Shown one piece after another: positions 1 through 8,688 of a DNA stretch of 64,000 bases. The translations under genes were made by a program, and so were the position numbers. Where the stretch lies: positions 124,001 through 188,000 of the forward strand of contig NZ_CP018076.1 of NCBI RefSeq assembly GCF_001886735.1, in the 5' to 3' direction. The notes beneath the pieces were generated by a model. That model worked only from the letters and a program-made list of their open reading frames with translations. It made no database searches and was not told the origin of the DNA. Within the stretch, counting starts at the first letter, position 1; the number at the start of each line of letters is the position of its first letter. The stretch comes from Sulfitobacter alexandrii (GTDB lineage Bacteria > Pseudomonadota > Alphaproteobacteria > Rhodobacterales > Rhodobacteraceae).

Positions 1-706
1 CATTGCGCCCCGTCAGACCCCGCCGTGCCGCGGCGACCGCACAGGCGCAGGAGGACGACCCGGAGGCCCAGGTCACGCCGACGCCGCGCTCCCACACGCG
101 CATGCGCAGGTGGTTCTGTCCGACGATCTGGGCGATCTGTACGTTGGTGCGCTGCGGATAGAGCGGATGATGTTCGATGGCGGGGCCGAAGCTTTCCAGC
201 GCAATTGCCGACACGTCTTCCACGAAGAATGTGCAGTGAGGATTGCCCATGCCGGTCGCGGTTGGCGCGCCTTCGATCGGGAGTTCCAGCGTGTCCATCT
301 CGGACGCCAGCGGAATCTCGTGCCACAGGAGCTGCGGTTGGCCCATGTTGACCGCGGTGATGCCGTCGCCGCGATCCTCCGCCCTCAGGTTGCCGCGATC
401 CGTTGTCAGGTCCAGCGATGTGGCACCCGATTCGTCCATCAGGTATCGCGCGATGCAGCGGGTCGCATTGCCACATGCCGCAGAGGTCGATCCATCGGCG
501 TTGTAGAAGGTCAGATGCGCGTCCCCGTCGCCGTTGCCGATCACCGCCAGTTGGTCGAATCCCACGCCGAAATGCCGATCGCCGATGGCCTTCGCCATGG
601 CGGGCGTTACCGAGACATCCTGCGCCCGTGCGTCGACGACGACAAAGTCGTTGCCCAGCCCGTGCATTTTCATGAAGGGTAAACCGGATATGCTGGTGGT
701 GCTCAT
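1..706 (-). CDS. dapF: diaminopimelate epimerase, 3' end cut by window edge
   Basis: Cytosolic epimerase that interconverts LL- and meso-diaminopimelate for lysine and peptidoglycan synthesis. The frame runs off the left edge, so roughly the last 40 residues are missing. Family marks seen are MKMHGLGNDFV near the N-terminus, the first catalytic cysteine in AACGNATRC, and MGNPHCTFFV mid-protein. The second catalytic cysteine, normally within ACGTGxCA, is not there: the frame reads ERGVGVTWASGSSSCACA, with Ser at bases 62-64. I chose the ATG at 706; in-frame ATGs at 715 and 673 are alternatives and no clear ribosome binding site decides. The identification is secure. Whether the Ser is usual in this clade I cannot tell. 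Confidence 0.93.
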   Translation of the reverse strand, partial: MSTTSISGLPFMKMHGLGNDFVVVDARAQDVSVTPAMAKAIGDRHFGVGFDQLAVIGNGDGDAHLTFYNADGSTSAACGNATRCIARYLMDESGATSLDLTTDRGNLRAEDRGDGITAVNMGQPQLLWHEIPLASEMDTLELPIEGAPTATGMGNPHCTFFVEDVSAIALESFGPAIEHHPLYPQRTNVQIAQIVGQNHLRMRVWERGVGVTWASGSSSCACAVAAARRGLTGRN

Positions 707-772
707 TTCGCGCATATAACGCCGGGTGACGGACGAATCCAGCGGGCACCTGAAGAATCGTGGTTTAAGGGC

Positions 773-801
773 TTGACCCCCCCCTCACTCCTTTCTAGAT
801 A
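773..801 (+). promoter_or_regulatory. sigma-70-type promoter of tRNA-Lys
   Basis: A -35 box TTGACC (773-778) and a -10 box TAGATA (796-801) are separated by 17 bases, ending 11 bases before the tRNA. The spacer holds most of a run of eight C. Confidence 0.7.
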
Positions 802-812
802 CGCGACCTAGT

Positions 813-888
813 GGGCCGTTAGCTCAGTTGGTAGAGCAACTGACTTTTAATCAGTGGGTCACAGGTTCGAATCCTGTACGGCTCACCA
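813..888 (+). tRNA. tRNA-Lys (anticodon TTT)
   Basis: Full cloverleaf of 76 bases: acceptor arm GGGCCGT pairs with ACGGCTC with one G-T pair, the anticodon loop is CTTTTAA with TTT at positions 34-36, the T-loop is GGTTCGAATCC and the CCA end is encoded. No partial copy of its 3' end marking an integrated element was noticed in the window. Confidence 0.97.
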
Positions 889-993
889 CTGAATCCAAAG
901 GGTTAGGCATTCTGGCGGCCTGGGCGTTATCAACGCGCGGGGTTCCGCTTGCAGTCTCGTCTCGCGCATCAGACATGCAGGGGCTGGCATGCC

Positions 994-2208
994 TCAGCCG
1001 GCGACCACCGCCTGAAGATCGAAGATCGGCAGAAGCACCGCTAGGACGATGACAAGCACCATCGCGCCGACCAGCATCATCAGCGCGGGTTCCAGCAGCG
1101 CAGCGATCCGCTTTCGTTCCGTCGACAGACCGTTTTCCACCAGCACGGCGCTGCGTTCCGTCATGCTCGCCAGCCGAACGGAAGCTTCGCCCGCCTGGAT
1201 GAGCTGACGGGCCACGGGCGGAATGATGGTCAGCGCACAAAGGGCCTGCGACATGGTTTCGCCCCGGGAAACGGCCAGCGATACCTGAGCCGCCTCCTGC
1301 TGGAACCGCGCGACATCCAGCACCTCGGCGGCATTCTGGATCGCGACGGGCACGGTGTTGCGGCTGCTGAGGACCAGCGCGAGCGTGCGCAGGTATTGCA
1401 CGGCAGCGGAGAGGCGCATGAAACGGCCGACCAGCGGCAGTCGCAGGAACAGCTTGTCCCGCTGTGCCCGGAGGGCGCCGACCCTGCCGGACGCGAAACC
1501 GAAGGCGACGAGCCCCGCGAGCACGACGATGAGGACGGTGAAGTTCGACTGGATCCAGTTGCTTATGGCAAGGACCACCTGGGTGATCGACGGCAGAGGT
1601 TGATCCGACAGTTCGTACATCGCGACGATTTCGGGCGCGACGTTGACCATCAGGATCGCGCAGACCAGCAGTGCCACTGCCGCGACAAAGCCGGGATAGA
1701 TCAGCGCGGTGGAAATCTGCGCCTTGTCCACGCCCTGGTTCTCGAGGTGCTCGGCCAGTTCGTTGAACACGCCGGCGAGGTTGCCCGCGGTTTCGCCGGC
1801 CCTGACTGAAGCGACGTAATAGGGGGCGAAACCTGCCTGCGTGCGCCGCAGTGCGTCGGAAAGGGTCGAACCGTCCATCAGATCGGCACGGGCGCGGGCC
1901 GCCACGGCGTCGAGGCTCGGGTGCCCGCCCTGGCGCACCGCTTCCAGGGCCTCGTCGACGGGCAGTTCGGCGCCCAGCAGAACGGCCATTTGCCGGGTAA
2001 AGACCGCCTGGAGGTCCGCATTCAGTGTCGCGCGCCGCTGACCCGACCAGAGGCCGGATGCCCCCTTGGCGCGGCGTTCGCTGAGTTCCGAGACGAACAG
2101 GTTCTTCTCGGCCAGCAGGGCGGCGGCGTGGGATTCGGTATCGGCGATGACCGTGCCCGACTTGCGCTTGCCCGCTTCGGTGAAGGCGACATAGGCATAG
2201 GCCCTCAC
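994..2208 (-). CDS. gspF: type II secretion system inner-membrane platform protein GspF
   Basis: Polytopic inner-membrane protein at the centre of the T2SS assembly platform, thought to transmit GspE motion to the growing pseudopilus. At 404 residues it has family length, with the duplicated T2SSF architecture: a soluble N-terminal part containing FTRQMAVLLGAELPVDEAL, a first membrane segment near residues 170-195, a second T2SSF half, and a last hydrophobic segment close to the C-terminus (MLVGAMVLVIVLAVLLPIF). The start is GTG at 2208, overlapping the gspE stop as GTGA, so translation is probably coupled. It is the last gene of the gspC-D-E-F block. Confidence 0.95.
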   Translation of the reverse strand: MRAYAYVAFTEAGKRKSGTVIADTESHAAALLAEKNLFVSELSERRAKGASGLWSGQRRATLNADLQAVFTRQMAVLLGAELPVDEALEAVRQGGHPSLDAVAARARADLMDGSTLSDALRRTQAGFAPYYVASVRAGETAGNLAGVFNELAEHLENQGVDKAQISTALIYPGFVAAVALLVCAILMVNVAPEIVAMYELSDQPLPSITQVVLAISNWIQSNFTVLIVVLAGLVAFGFASGRVGALRAQRDKLFLRLPLVGRFMRLSAAVQYLRTLALVLSSRNTVPVAIQNAAEVLDVARFQQEAAQVSLAVSRGETMSQALCALTIIPPVARQLIQAGEASVRLASMTERSAVLVENGLSTERKRIAALLEPALMMLVGAMVLVIVLAVLLPIFDLQAVVAG

Positions 2209-3752
2209 GCGACGTCACCGACGACGCGCAGGTTTTCCGCGATGCTGGTCCGGCCCGCTGCGACCTCCATCAGCCCTTGGCCGATCAGCGTTTCGCGCCC
2301 GGTCAACGCCAGCCTGCGCATCTCGGCTTCGCTGGCACCTGCGTCGATGGCGGCGCGCAGGCTTTCACCCACCTCGATCATCTCGAAGATGCCGACACGG
2401 CCGGCGTATCCCGAATTGCCGCAGGCGGTACATCCTTCGGCGGCATAGATGGTGTCGGGCACGTTCAGCCCGTGACGGGTGAAATGCGCCGCTTCGGCCG
2501 GGGACGGCGCGTGTGGTTTTCGGCAGTCTGCGCAGAGGCGGCGCAGGAGGCGCTGCGCGATGACACCGCGCAACGTGGCCGCGATCAGGAAATCGTCCAG
2601 TCCGAGGTCGCGCAGGCGGACCACCGCCCCGACCGATCCGTTGGCGTGCAGCGAGGAAAAAACGAGGTGCCCCGTCAGCGCGGCCTGTGCGGCGACGCTC
2701 GAGGTCTCACCGTCACGGATCTCCCCGACGAGGATCACGTCCGGATCCTGCCGCAGGGTCGCGCGCAGGCCGTTGGCAAAGGTCATGCCGATGTCGGCGT
2801 TGATCTGCGATTGCGAAATGCCTGGCAGGTCGTATTCGATCGGGTCCTCCACGGTCACGATGTTGCGCTCGTCGCGGTTGGCCAGTTTCAGCAGGGAATA
2901 GAGGGTCGTTGTCTTGCCCGCACCCGTTGGCCCGGTGGCGAGGATCACGCCATTGGGCAGCGCTGCCAGACGGTGCAGCAGCGTGACCTGATCCTTGCTG
3001 AGGCCGAGGTCGGACAATTCCATCAGGCCCGCGGAACGATCGAGAATCCGCAACACGATCCGTTCGCCGTAGTTGCCGGGCAGGGAACTGACGCGGGTGT
3101 CGATCTGCCGTCCCCCAAGGGACAGCGGTATGCGCCCATCCTGCGGCAGGCGTGTTTCCGCGATGTCGAGCCCGGCCATGACCTTGAGCCGCGAAACCAC
3201 GCGTTTCACCGGCACATCGGAGCGGTCCATCACAGTCTTGAGGAACCCGTCCACCCGCAGGCGTGCTCTCAGCCCGCCTTCGTAGGGTTCGATATGAAGA
3301 TCGGAGGCGCCCGCGGTCACGGCCCTGCGCAGAAGCTGATTGACCAGTTGCACGACCGGAGCATCGCCGGAATCCTCCAGAAGATCACGCTGTCGCGCGG
3401 GCCCCTGTCCGCCACTGCCGGTATCCTCCAGCTCGAACGTCAATGAATCCTGGGTTTCCGGCGAGTCGTCCTGCGACTGGTAGATCCGTGCCAGGGCCGC
3501 TTCGAAACCCGCGGCATCCTGCGTCACGAGGGTCAGGTGCCCCAGCCGGGCCGCGCGACGCTGCGCTTCCCGAAGACCCATCTGAGTGGCCTCGGGACCG
3601 GCGATGACATCGGTTCCGTCCAGAATGACGTGCTGATCCCGCGCAAAGACGAAAGGCAGCCTTTGCCGGGTCGGCGCCTGATCAGTCGCTTCCGCCGCTG
3701 AACCGGAGGCGGGAGGGAAGGGGTGGGTAGTTTCGGTTTTGCGCATAGTCAT
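2205..3752 (-). CDS. gspE: type II secretion system ATPase GspE
   Basis: Cytoplasmic hexameric ATPase that powers pseudopilus assembly. Walker A GPTGAGKTTT lies near residue 275, Walker B with VGEIRDGETSS near 340, and a zinc-binding four-cysteine module (CADC ... CTAC) near residues 407-441, all typical of GspE/PilB ATPases. The start is uncertain: ATGs at 3767, 3752 and 3746 are all in frame, and all place the beginning of the gene inside the end of gspD, with 65-86 bases of overlap. I use 3752, about 515 residues. The N-terminal GspL-binding region looks short and proline-rich. It is followed directly by gspF. Confidence 0.95.
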   Translation of the reverse strand: MTMRKTETTHPFPPASGSAAEATDQAPTRQRLPFVFARDQHVILDGTDVIAGPEATQMGLREAQRRAARLGHLTLVTQDAAGFEAALARIYQSQDDSPETQDSLTFELEDTGSGGQGPARQRDLLEDSGDAPVVQLVNQLLRRAVTAGASDLHIEPYEGGLRARLRVDGFLKTVMDRSDVPVKRVVSRLKVMAGLDIAETRLPQDGRIPLSLGGRQIDTRVSSLPGNYGERIVLRILDRSAGLMELSDLGLSKDQVTLLHRLAALPNGVILATGPTGAGKTTTLYSLLKLANRDERNIVTVEDPIEYDLPGISQSQINADIGMTFANGLRATLRQDPDVILVGEIRDGETSSVAAQAALTGHLVFSSLHANGSVGAVVRLRDLGLDDFLIAATLRGVIAQRLLRRLCADCRKPHAPSPAEAAHFTRHGLNVPDTIYAAEGCTACGNSGYAGRVGIFEMIEVGESLRAAIDAGASEAEMRRLALTGRETLIGQGLMEVAAGRTSIAENLRVVGDVA

Positions 3753-5661
3753 CGACAAATCCGGCATCGAAGGGTTGGTTCAGATCCACGCCGTCGAAGG
3801 GCAGGGTGCCCTGTGGCGTCTTGGGATACTGTCCATCATCGGGGGCCTGCAAGGCAAGGCTCGCCTTTTTGGCCTCGCGTGCCAGAGAGGTCGTGATACG
3901 ACGCGCCTCGTGATCGTCCTTGACCACCTGGGGGCGCAGCATGACCAGAAGAACCCGCTGGTTCTTGTTCGCGTTCTTGCCCCGGAACAGGCCGCCCACC
4001 AGGGGCAACTTGCTGAGGCCGGGCACCTCTTGCGAGACGGATCCGGACCCGTTTTCGAGCAGACCGCCCAGCATGATGACATTGCCGTCGCGCACCAGCA
4101 CGGTGGTGGACAATGCGCGGCGGGCCGTGATCTCGCCCCCTGCTGACGACGTGTTGTTCGTCAGGTTCGACACTTCCTGCTCGATGTTCATCTTCACCGT
4201 GCGGTCGGCATTGATCTGCGGGGTGACCTTGAGTGTCAGGCCGACGTCCTGACGTTCGATCGTCTGGAACGGGTTGTCGGGCTGCGCCGTCTCACCGACC
4301 TGCGCGAAGGATCCGGTGACGAACGGCACGTTCTGCGCGACGACGATCTCGGCCTCCTGGTTGTTCAGCGTCATGATCGACGGGGTGGACAGCAGGCGGG
4401 TAGAGTTGGTGGAGGCGATGGCGCTGAGCAGGCCGACGATGCCCTCGCCGCCCGAATTGCGCGCGCCCACGCCAAAGAAGCCGCCGTTGCCGGGTGACGG
4501 CACGGCATTGTTGGTGTTGTTCAGAACGGATGACACCAGCCCGGTGAGGCTCGGCCGCCCTTCGAGCGTGAATTCCACGCCGCCGATGATGGCGTCGTTC
4601 ACGATCGCGCCGAATTGCGCCGACAGGTCGGCAAAACCGGCAACGGACATCTCGAAGATCACGGCCTCGACGAGGACCTGTGTCGGCCGCCGGTCGAGGA
4701 AGTGCACCATTTCGATGATGTCGCCCATCTGGTCAGGCGGCGCGGTGATCAGCAGGGTGTTGGTCTGTGTCTCCGCGATGATGCGCACGGCTTGTTCGGT
4801 GGGGGCGGCCTGTTCGTTGGTGATCGCCCGCGTGACCACGTCTGCAAGCCGCGTCGCGTCGGCGTAGTTCAGCTCTATCGCGCGCGAGGCGACGTTTGCG
4901 TTCTGGGTGTCGAGCCGTCCGGCCAGCAGGCGGATCTGCTGCACCAGGCTGTCGGGGCCCGACACCACGAGGGCATTCGACCGCCGGTCGACGGAAACCG
5001 CGGCATCTTCGGGCACGATCTGCATGGACTGGATGACCTGCAGCACTTCGGCGGCGTCGGCGTTGCGCAGGCGCACCATTTCGATCGGACGCTCGCGCGG
5101 GGTGTCGAGGCGACGGATCAGTGCCTCGATCCGGGCATGGTTCTGGCCCCTGTCGGAAAGGATCAGCAGGTTGGATCCCGGCACCGGGCTCAGCACCGCC
5201 TCCGCGGGCAGCAACGGTCGGATGACCTCGATGATTTCAGTCAGCGGCACGTTGTTGACCTCGATCACGCGCGTCTCGAACCCCTTGGGGGCAGTCCGCG
5301 CCGGGCCGGAGGCAAGCTCCCGCGCGACGTTCATCGGGACGATCCTGTCCACGCTCGACCCCTGCACGATGGTCAGCCGGTTCAGTTCCAGAACGTTCAG
5401 GAACACGTCGTACAGCTCGGCCGGCGTCAGCGTGTCGGGGGCAAGAACGGTGACCGTACCGCGGACGTTGGGATCGAGGACGAAGCTGCGGTTGGTGGCC
5501 TCCGATACGATTTCGACGAAACTGCGCAGGTCCGCGTCCCGCAAGTCCAGTTCAATCTGTGCCGCCGCGGGGGGCGCGGTGACCACAACCCATGCCATCG
5601 CCTGGCAACATGCCAAGGACAGGGCCAGCAACACGGCCCTCGGGGATAGAAATCGTTTCAT
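3682..5661 (-). CDS. gspD: type II secretion system outer-membrane secretin GspD
   Basis: Forms the multimeric outer-membrane channel of the T2SS. From the ATG at 5661 it gives 659 residues with a Sec signal peptide (MKRFLSPRAVLLALSLACC..., cleaved around AAAQ). Then follow the N0 domain starting at IELDLRDADLRSFVEIV, repeated N1-N3 domains (for example IRPLLPAEAVLSPVPGSN) and the secretin core with NVPFVTGSFA and VLLVMLRPQVV. Longer in-frame starts up to 5811 would bury the signal peptide and are rejected. There are 153 bases without a gene between gspC and this start, so it may have its own promoter as well as being co-transcribed with gspC. Confidence 0.96.
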   Translation of the reverse strand: MKRFLSPRAVLLALSLACCQAMAWVVVTAPPAAAQIELDLRDADLRSFVEIVSEATNRSFVLDPNVRGTVTVLAPDTLTPAELYDVFLNVLELNRLTIVQGSSVDRIVPMNVARELASGPARTAPKGFETRVIEVNNVPLTEIIEVIRPLLPAEAVLSPVPGSNLLILSDRGQNHARIEALIRRLDTPRERPIEMVRLRNADAAEVLQVIQSMQIVPEDAAVSVDRRSNALVVSGPDSLVQQIRLLAGRLDTQNANVASRAIELNYADATRLADVVTRAITNEQAAPTEQAVRIIAETQTNTLLITAPPDQMGDIIEMVHFLDRRPTQVLVEAVIFEMSVAGFADLSAQFGAIVNDAIIGGVEFTLEGRPSLTGLVSSVLNNTNNAVPSPGNGGFFGVGARNSGGEGIVGLLSAIASTNSTRLLSTPSIMTLNNQEAEIVVAQNVPFVTGSFAQVGETAQPDNPFQTIERQDVGLTLKVTPQINADRTVKMNIEQEVSNLTNNTSSAGGEITARRALSTTVLVRDGNVIMLGGLLENGSGSVSQEVPGLSKLPLVGGLFRGKNANKNQRVLLVMLRPQVVKDDHEARRITTSLAREAKKASLALQAPDDGQYPKTPQGTLPFDGVDLNQPFDAGFVDDYAQNRNYPPLPSRLRFSGGSD

Positions 5662-5814
5662 GACTGCTCTCTGCCTCAAGCCCGACGCCGGTTCTTGACG
5701 ACCGCATTCGGGGATTTGCCATGTATTACACAAGATTCTAGCGTATTTATCCACACGATGCACGTCTTTCGTGTGCAAGGCAGCGATTTGTGGCCATTCG
5801 GTCGCGCGCAAGGT

Positions 5815-6315
5815 TCAGCCGGGCGGGCGTTTTTCCTCCGTAAAGCCAAGAAGCGCCAGGTCGCCGTCGCCATTGTCGACCCACACACCCTGTTCGTCGA
5901 TCCTTTCAATCACGGCGCCGTTGCCGAGGGTGTCGCCGACCCGCAGAAGGGTCTCACCCGTCGGATGCGAAACCATGGCCCAGATCTTCTGATCGACCCG
6001 GACGACCCCTTTGAGCGCATAGCCGAGGCTGTCCAGCGGCGGACGCGGCGGCTGGGGTTCGGGTGTCGGCGCCGGCGGTTGAGGCTCGGCAGCCGGGGGC
6101 GGCGGCGCGGGTGGCTGGAGTTCTCCGAACACCGCGGGCCAGCGCCGGGGACTGGGCGGCGGCGCCGGTGGCTGGGGTTCCGTCGCAGCGGTTCGCACCT
6201 CTGCCTGGCCGGCAATTTCGTCCGGCAGCGTGTTCAGAGTCTCGTGCAGCATCTGCCCCGCCAGGCCCGAGGCGGCGAGGGCTACCAGTGTCATAATCGC
6301 AGCAATCAGCCGCAT
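5815..6315 (-). CDS. gspC: type II secretion system protein GspC-like
   Basis: Short (166 residues) inner-membrane protein linking the assembly platform to the secretin. An N-terminal membrane anchor (MRLIAAIMTLVALAASGLAG) is followed by a long Pro/Glu/Gln-rich periplasmic linker (about residues 48-105) and a C-terminal homology-region domain (SLGYALKGVVRVDQKIWAMV ... LLRVGDTL), the part that contacts the GspD N0 domain. No PDZ or coiled-coil domain follows, so this is the short form. Start at 6315 fits the signal anchor; longer starts add an implausible N-terminus. The position just before gspD supports the call. Confidence 0.85.
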   Translation of the reverse strand: MRLIAAIMTLVALAASGLAGQMLHETLNTLPDEIAGQAEVRTAATEPQPPAPPPSPRRWPAVFGELQPPAPPPPAAEPQPPAPTPEPQPPRPPLDSLGYALKGVVRVDQKIWAMVSHPTGETLLRVGDTLGNGAVIERIDEQGVWVDNGDGDLALLGFTEEKRPPG

Positions 6316-6415
6316 TCTTGGACCGCTCCAGCGTGTACCGACCGTGATTTGTGGACGTAAATCCTGCCGTATGCTAAGGCTATCCGCAATAAAACGATAA
6401 ATAAAGAGCAGGCAC

Positions 6416-6934
6416 ATGCAGGTATACACACACGCCCGGGCCGGGACGATTGTTCTGTGCGCCCTTATGATCTCAAGCTGCGCAGAAACAGGCAGTCTTG
6501 GGCAAAAATCCTTCGAAACCGAATATTCGACCGCCCGCGATGCGCTGGAAGGCGGAGACTTTGCCAAGGCGAACCGGGTCTACAAGCGACTGGTGCCGGA
6601 CGCCGGCGCGCTCCAGCCGCGGATCCGGCTCGAGCTGTCCCACGGGTACCTGCGGGCGGGCGACTTCGATGCCGCCGCGCGCGAGGCGGGCAGCCTTGCT
6701 CAGACCCAGCAGGGCGATGGCCGCGCTGCCGCCTTGTCGGTGCAGGCGACTGCCGTACATGAACTCGGGCTCAAGGCTTTGGCGTCGGGTGATGCCGTGA
6801 CCGGCAAATCCTACCTCGAGCAGGCCGAAGCGGCGCTGACCGAAGTGCTGGCGACGAACCCCGACCTTGATCCGCTTGGCAGCATGGCTGGACGGCGCGC
6901 AAGCATCCAGTCGCGCCTCAGCGGAATGAAATGA
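6416..6934 (+). CDS. TPR-type outer-membrane lipoprotein, candidate secretin pilotin
   Basis: A 172-residue lipoprotein. The lipobox ISSC places the lipidated cysteine at residue 22, and Ala at +2 predicts outer-membrane sorting. The mature part is helical with TPR-like pairs (YSTARDALEGGDFAKANRVYKRL and LSHGYLRAGDFDAAAREAG). It is the only plus-strand gene inside the T2SS locus, divergent from gspC and facing gspM with a 3-base gap. TPR lipoproteins of the PilF/Tgl type are known pilotins for secretins of type IV pili, so a pilotin role for GspD is a reasonable inference; sequence alone does not prove it. The AT-rich leader (6316-6415) carries AAAGAG before the ATG. Confidence 0.75.
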   Translation: MQVYTHARAGTIVLCALMISSCAETGSLGQKSFETEYSTARDALEGGDFAKANRVYKRLVPDAGALQPRIRLELSHGYLRAGDFDAAAREAGSLAQTQQGDGRAAALSVQATAVHELGLKALASGDAVTGKSYLEQAEAALTEVLATNPDLDPLGSMAGRRASIQSRLSGMK

Positions 6935-6937
6935 CGG

Positions 6938-7429
6938 TCATGATGCGGGCGCGAGGGAAAGCCGCGCGCTGACTTTCCCCGATTCCTGCGAGGCCTCGAA
7001 CCGGAAGGACGAGATGTCGTAGCCCCACGTGCGGCTGTTGGCAGAAATCCAGTCCGCCAGCGCGGTGAATTTCACCAGGTCGAACCGCAATTCGATCACG
7101 CCACCGTCCGCCACGCCCAATTCGCTGACATAGGGCCGCAGGTCGGCCCGGATCAGGCTTTCCTCTATCGCGCTCGACCCGATGGGATCGGACCGGGCTT
7201 CGACCGGTGCGCTTGAAAGGCTCGCAAGCTCCGCGGCGCGCTCCTGTACCCAGATGTTCAATGCAACCGCTTCGGTATTCGCGGCAAGGGCGGCGGCCTT
7301 GCGATCCTTCAGGGGCAACAGCACGGCAAAGACGATCAGCAAGGGAAGGCCCAGGCCGAAGAGAACCGCGAGCAGCAGGCGCTCCCGCGCGGACCTTTGC
7401 AGAAGAAAGTCGATCAGTCGCCCGTTCAT
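6938..7429 (-). CDS. gspM: type II secretion system protein GspM
   Basis: Bitopic inner-membrane protein of the T2SS platform that partners GspL. 163 residues: a short cytoplasmic tail, one membrane helix (LLLAVLFGLGLPLLIVFAVLLPL), then a periplasmic ferredoxin-like domain with the coiled stretch KAAALAANTEAVALNIWVQE. This is the usual size and layout of the family. The ATG overlaps the gspL stop (ATGA), indicating coupling. It is last in the gspG-to-M block. Confidence 0.88.
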   Translation of the reverse strand: MNGRLIDFLLQRSARERLLLAVLFGLGLPLLIVFAVLLPLKDRKAAALAANTEAVALNIWVQERAAELASLSSAPVEARSDPIGSSAIEESLIRADLRPYVSELGVADGGVIELRFDLVKFTALADWISANSRTWGYDISSFRFEASQESGKVSARLSLAPAS

Positions 7430-8523
7430 TCCGCCGCCTCCCGATCGGGCGCGCGCAGGCGGATTTCGCTTCGGACGGCGGAAGAGCCGTCGCTGACGCG
7501 CGACTCCACGATCTCCACGTCCAAGCCGGCTGCGCGCAGGTCGGCTGCCAAGCGGTCAACGCTGGCGAAATCGGGCAATGTCAGGTCCAGCGCAACTTCG
7601 GAAGCGGAAACGGTGCTGGCCTGATCGGTCTGCACGCCCTGTGCGCTCAGCACGCCGGCGGCGATGGCAAAAAGGTCCATGGCCGAGGATTCATCGCCGT
7701 CTGCCGACGCCTGCGCCTGCCGGGCCGCCATCACCTGGCTGACCTGAACACGCACGTCCAGCAGGGGGCCGGTAGGAATGAAATTCTCGCGGACGAGGTT
7801 CTGGGTCAGGGCGTTCAGCTGGTCGGTTCGCGCCTCGATCCGCCCGGTCTCGATGATCTGGGCGGCCGACCAGAGCGCGGCAGCGATGGCGGCGAACAGC
7901 ACCGGCCAGCGCCACGGCAGAACCTGCCTGCGCAGCCGCGCACGGGCAAGCTGGGGGTCACGGCGCAGATCGAAATCAAGCTCGCCATGGCCCAGTATCG
8001 TCGGTTCCTCCAGCCCCAGCGCCTTCGCTTCCGCGGCTTCGGCGATGATCGGAACTTCATGCTTGCCTGCCAGTTCCTCGAGCCCCTCGGGCACTGGACC
8101 GAGTACAAGCATGGCGCCCGGCGGGGCTGACTGCCCGTCCAGTTCCCGTTCCAGCATGGCGAGCGCGATGTCGGGCTGCGCCGCGAAGCCCTCGTCCGGA
8201 GCGAGACGGACGACGTGGTATCCGTCCTGCCCCGCGACCGTCCAGATGCCGTTGGCTGTCGGCAGGGTCAGGTAGTCGGGCAAAACCGCGCGGCACTGCG
8301 GCCCGGCAGCCGCCTTCCATTCGGCCAGAAGAGCGCTGTCCGCGATCAGGACCTTCGACCAGCGGTCGCTCTGCCTTGGCATGTAGACGGGCCTGATCTG
8401 GGTGGTTTCCGCCGTCAGGCCGGCACGGTCCTGCAACTGCCGCCGGGCGACCTGTTCGCGCGCCTGACCCCGCAGACCCGGTGGCAGATCCAGGCTGAAA
8501 ATCGGCACCTCTGCGCCCGGCAC
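7426..8523 (-). CDS. gspL: type II secretion system protein GspL, 5' end unresolved
   Basis: Platform protein with a cytoplasmic actin-like domain that recruits GspE, one membrane helix (WPVLFAAIAAALWSAAQII, around residue 215) and a periplasmic domain that pairs with GspM. The first acceptable start is GTG at 8523, giving 365 residues beginning MPGAEVPIF. The same frame stays open about 43 codons further up and reads plausibly (QLTETPTYDAGKEFVALTR), but it contains no ATG, GTG or TTG. In addition 165 bases separate the gspK stop from this GTG, while all other gsp genes here overlap. Either a CTG near 8613 is used or a base is missing near 8610-8690. Confidence 0.85.
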   Translation of the reverse strand: MPGAEVPIFSLDLPPGLRGQAREQVARRQLQDRAGLTAETTQIRPVYMPRQSDRWSKVLIADSALLAEWKAAAGPQCRAVLPDYLTLPTANGIWTVAGQDGYHVVRLAPDEGFAAQPDIALAMLERELDGQSAPPGAMLVLGPVPEGLEELAGKHEVPIIAEAAEAKALGLEEPTILGHGELDFDLRRDPQLARARLRRQVLPWRWPVLFAAIAAALWSAAQIIETGRIEARTDQLNALTQNLVRENFIPTGPLLDVRVQVSQVMAARQAQASADGDESSAMDLFAIAAGVLSAQGVQTDQASTVSASEVALDLTLPDFASVDRLAADLRAAGLDVEIVESRVSDGSSAVRSEIRLRAPDREAAE

Positions 8524-8688
8524 AACGGCGATCTGTTGCGGTCCGGGCGCAGGTCCACCCCGCGTCAGCGCGACAAACTCCTTGCCGGCATCGTATGTTG
8601 GCGTTTCGGTCAGCTGCCGTTTCCCGTGCTGTCTTCCACCGCCACGATGCAGACTTCACCGAACTTGATCAATGGGCTGGCGCGCCTG

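Noticed and set aside
813..888. tRNA genes as integration sites of a mobile element
   Set aside because: No integrase gene and no repeated tRNA 3' end noticed near any of the three tRNAs.
2277..3446. 389-codon plus-strand frame opposite gspE
   Set aside because: A shadow of a GC-rich gene; gspE has full motifs in its own frame.
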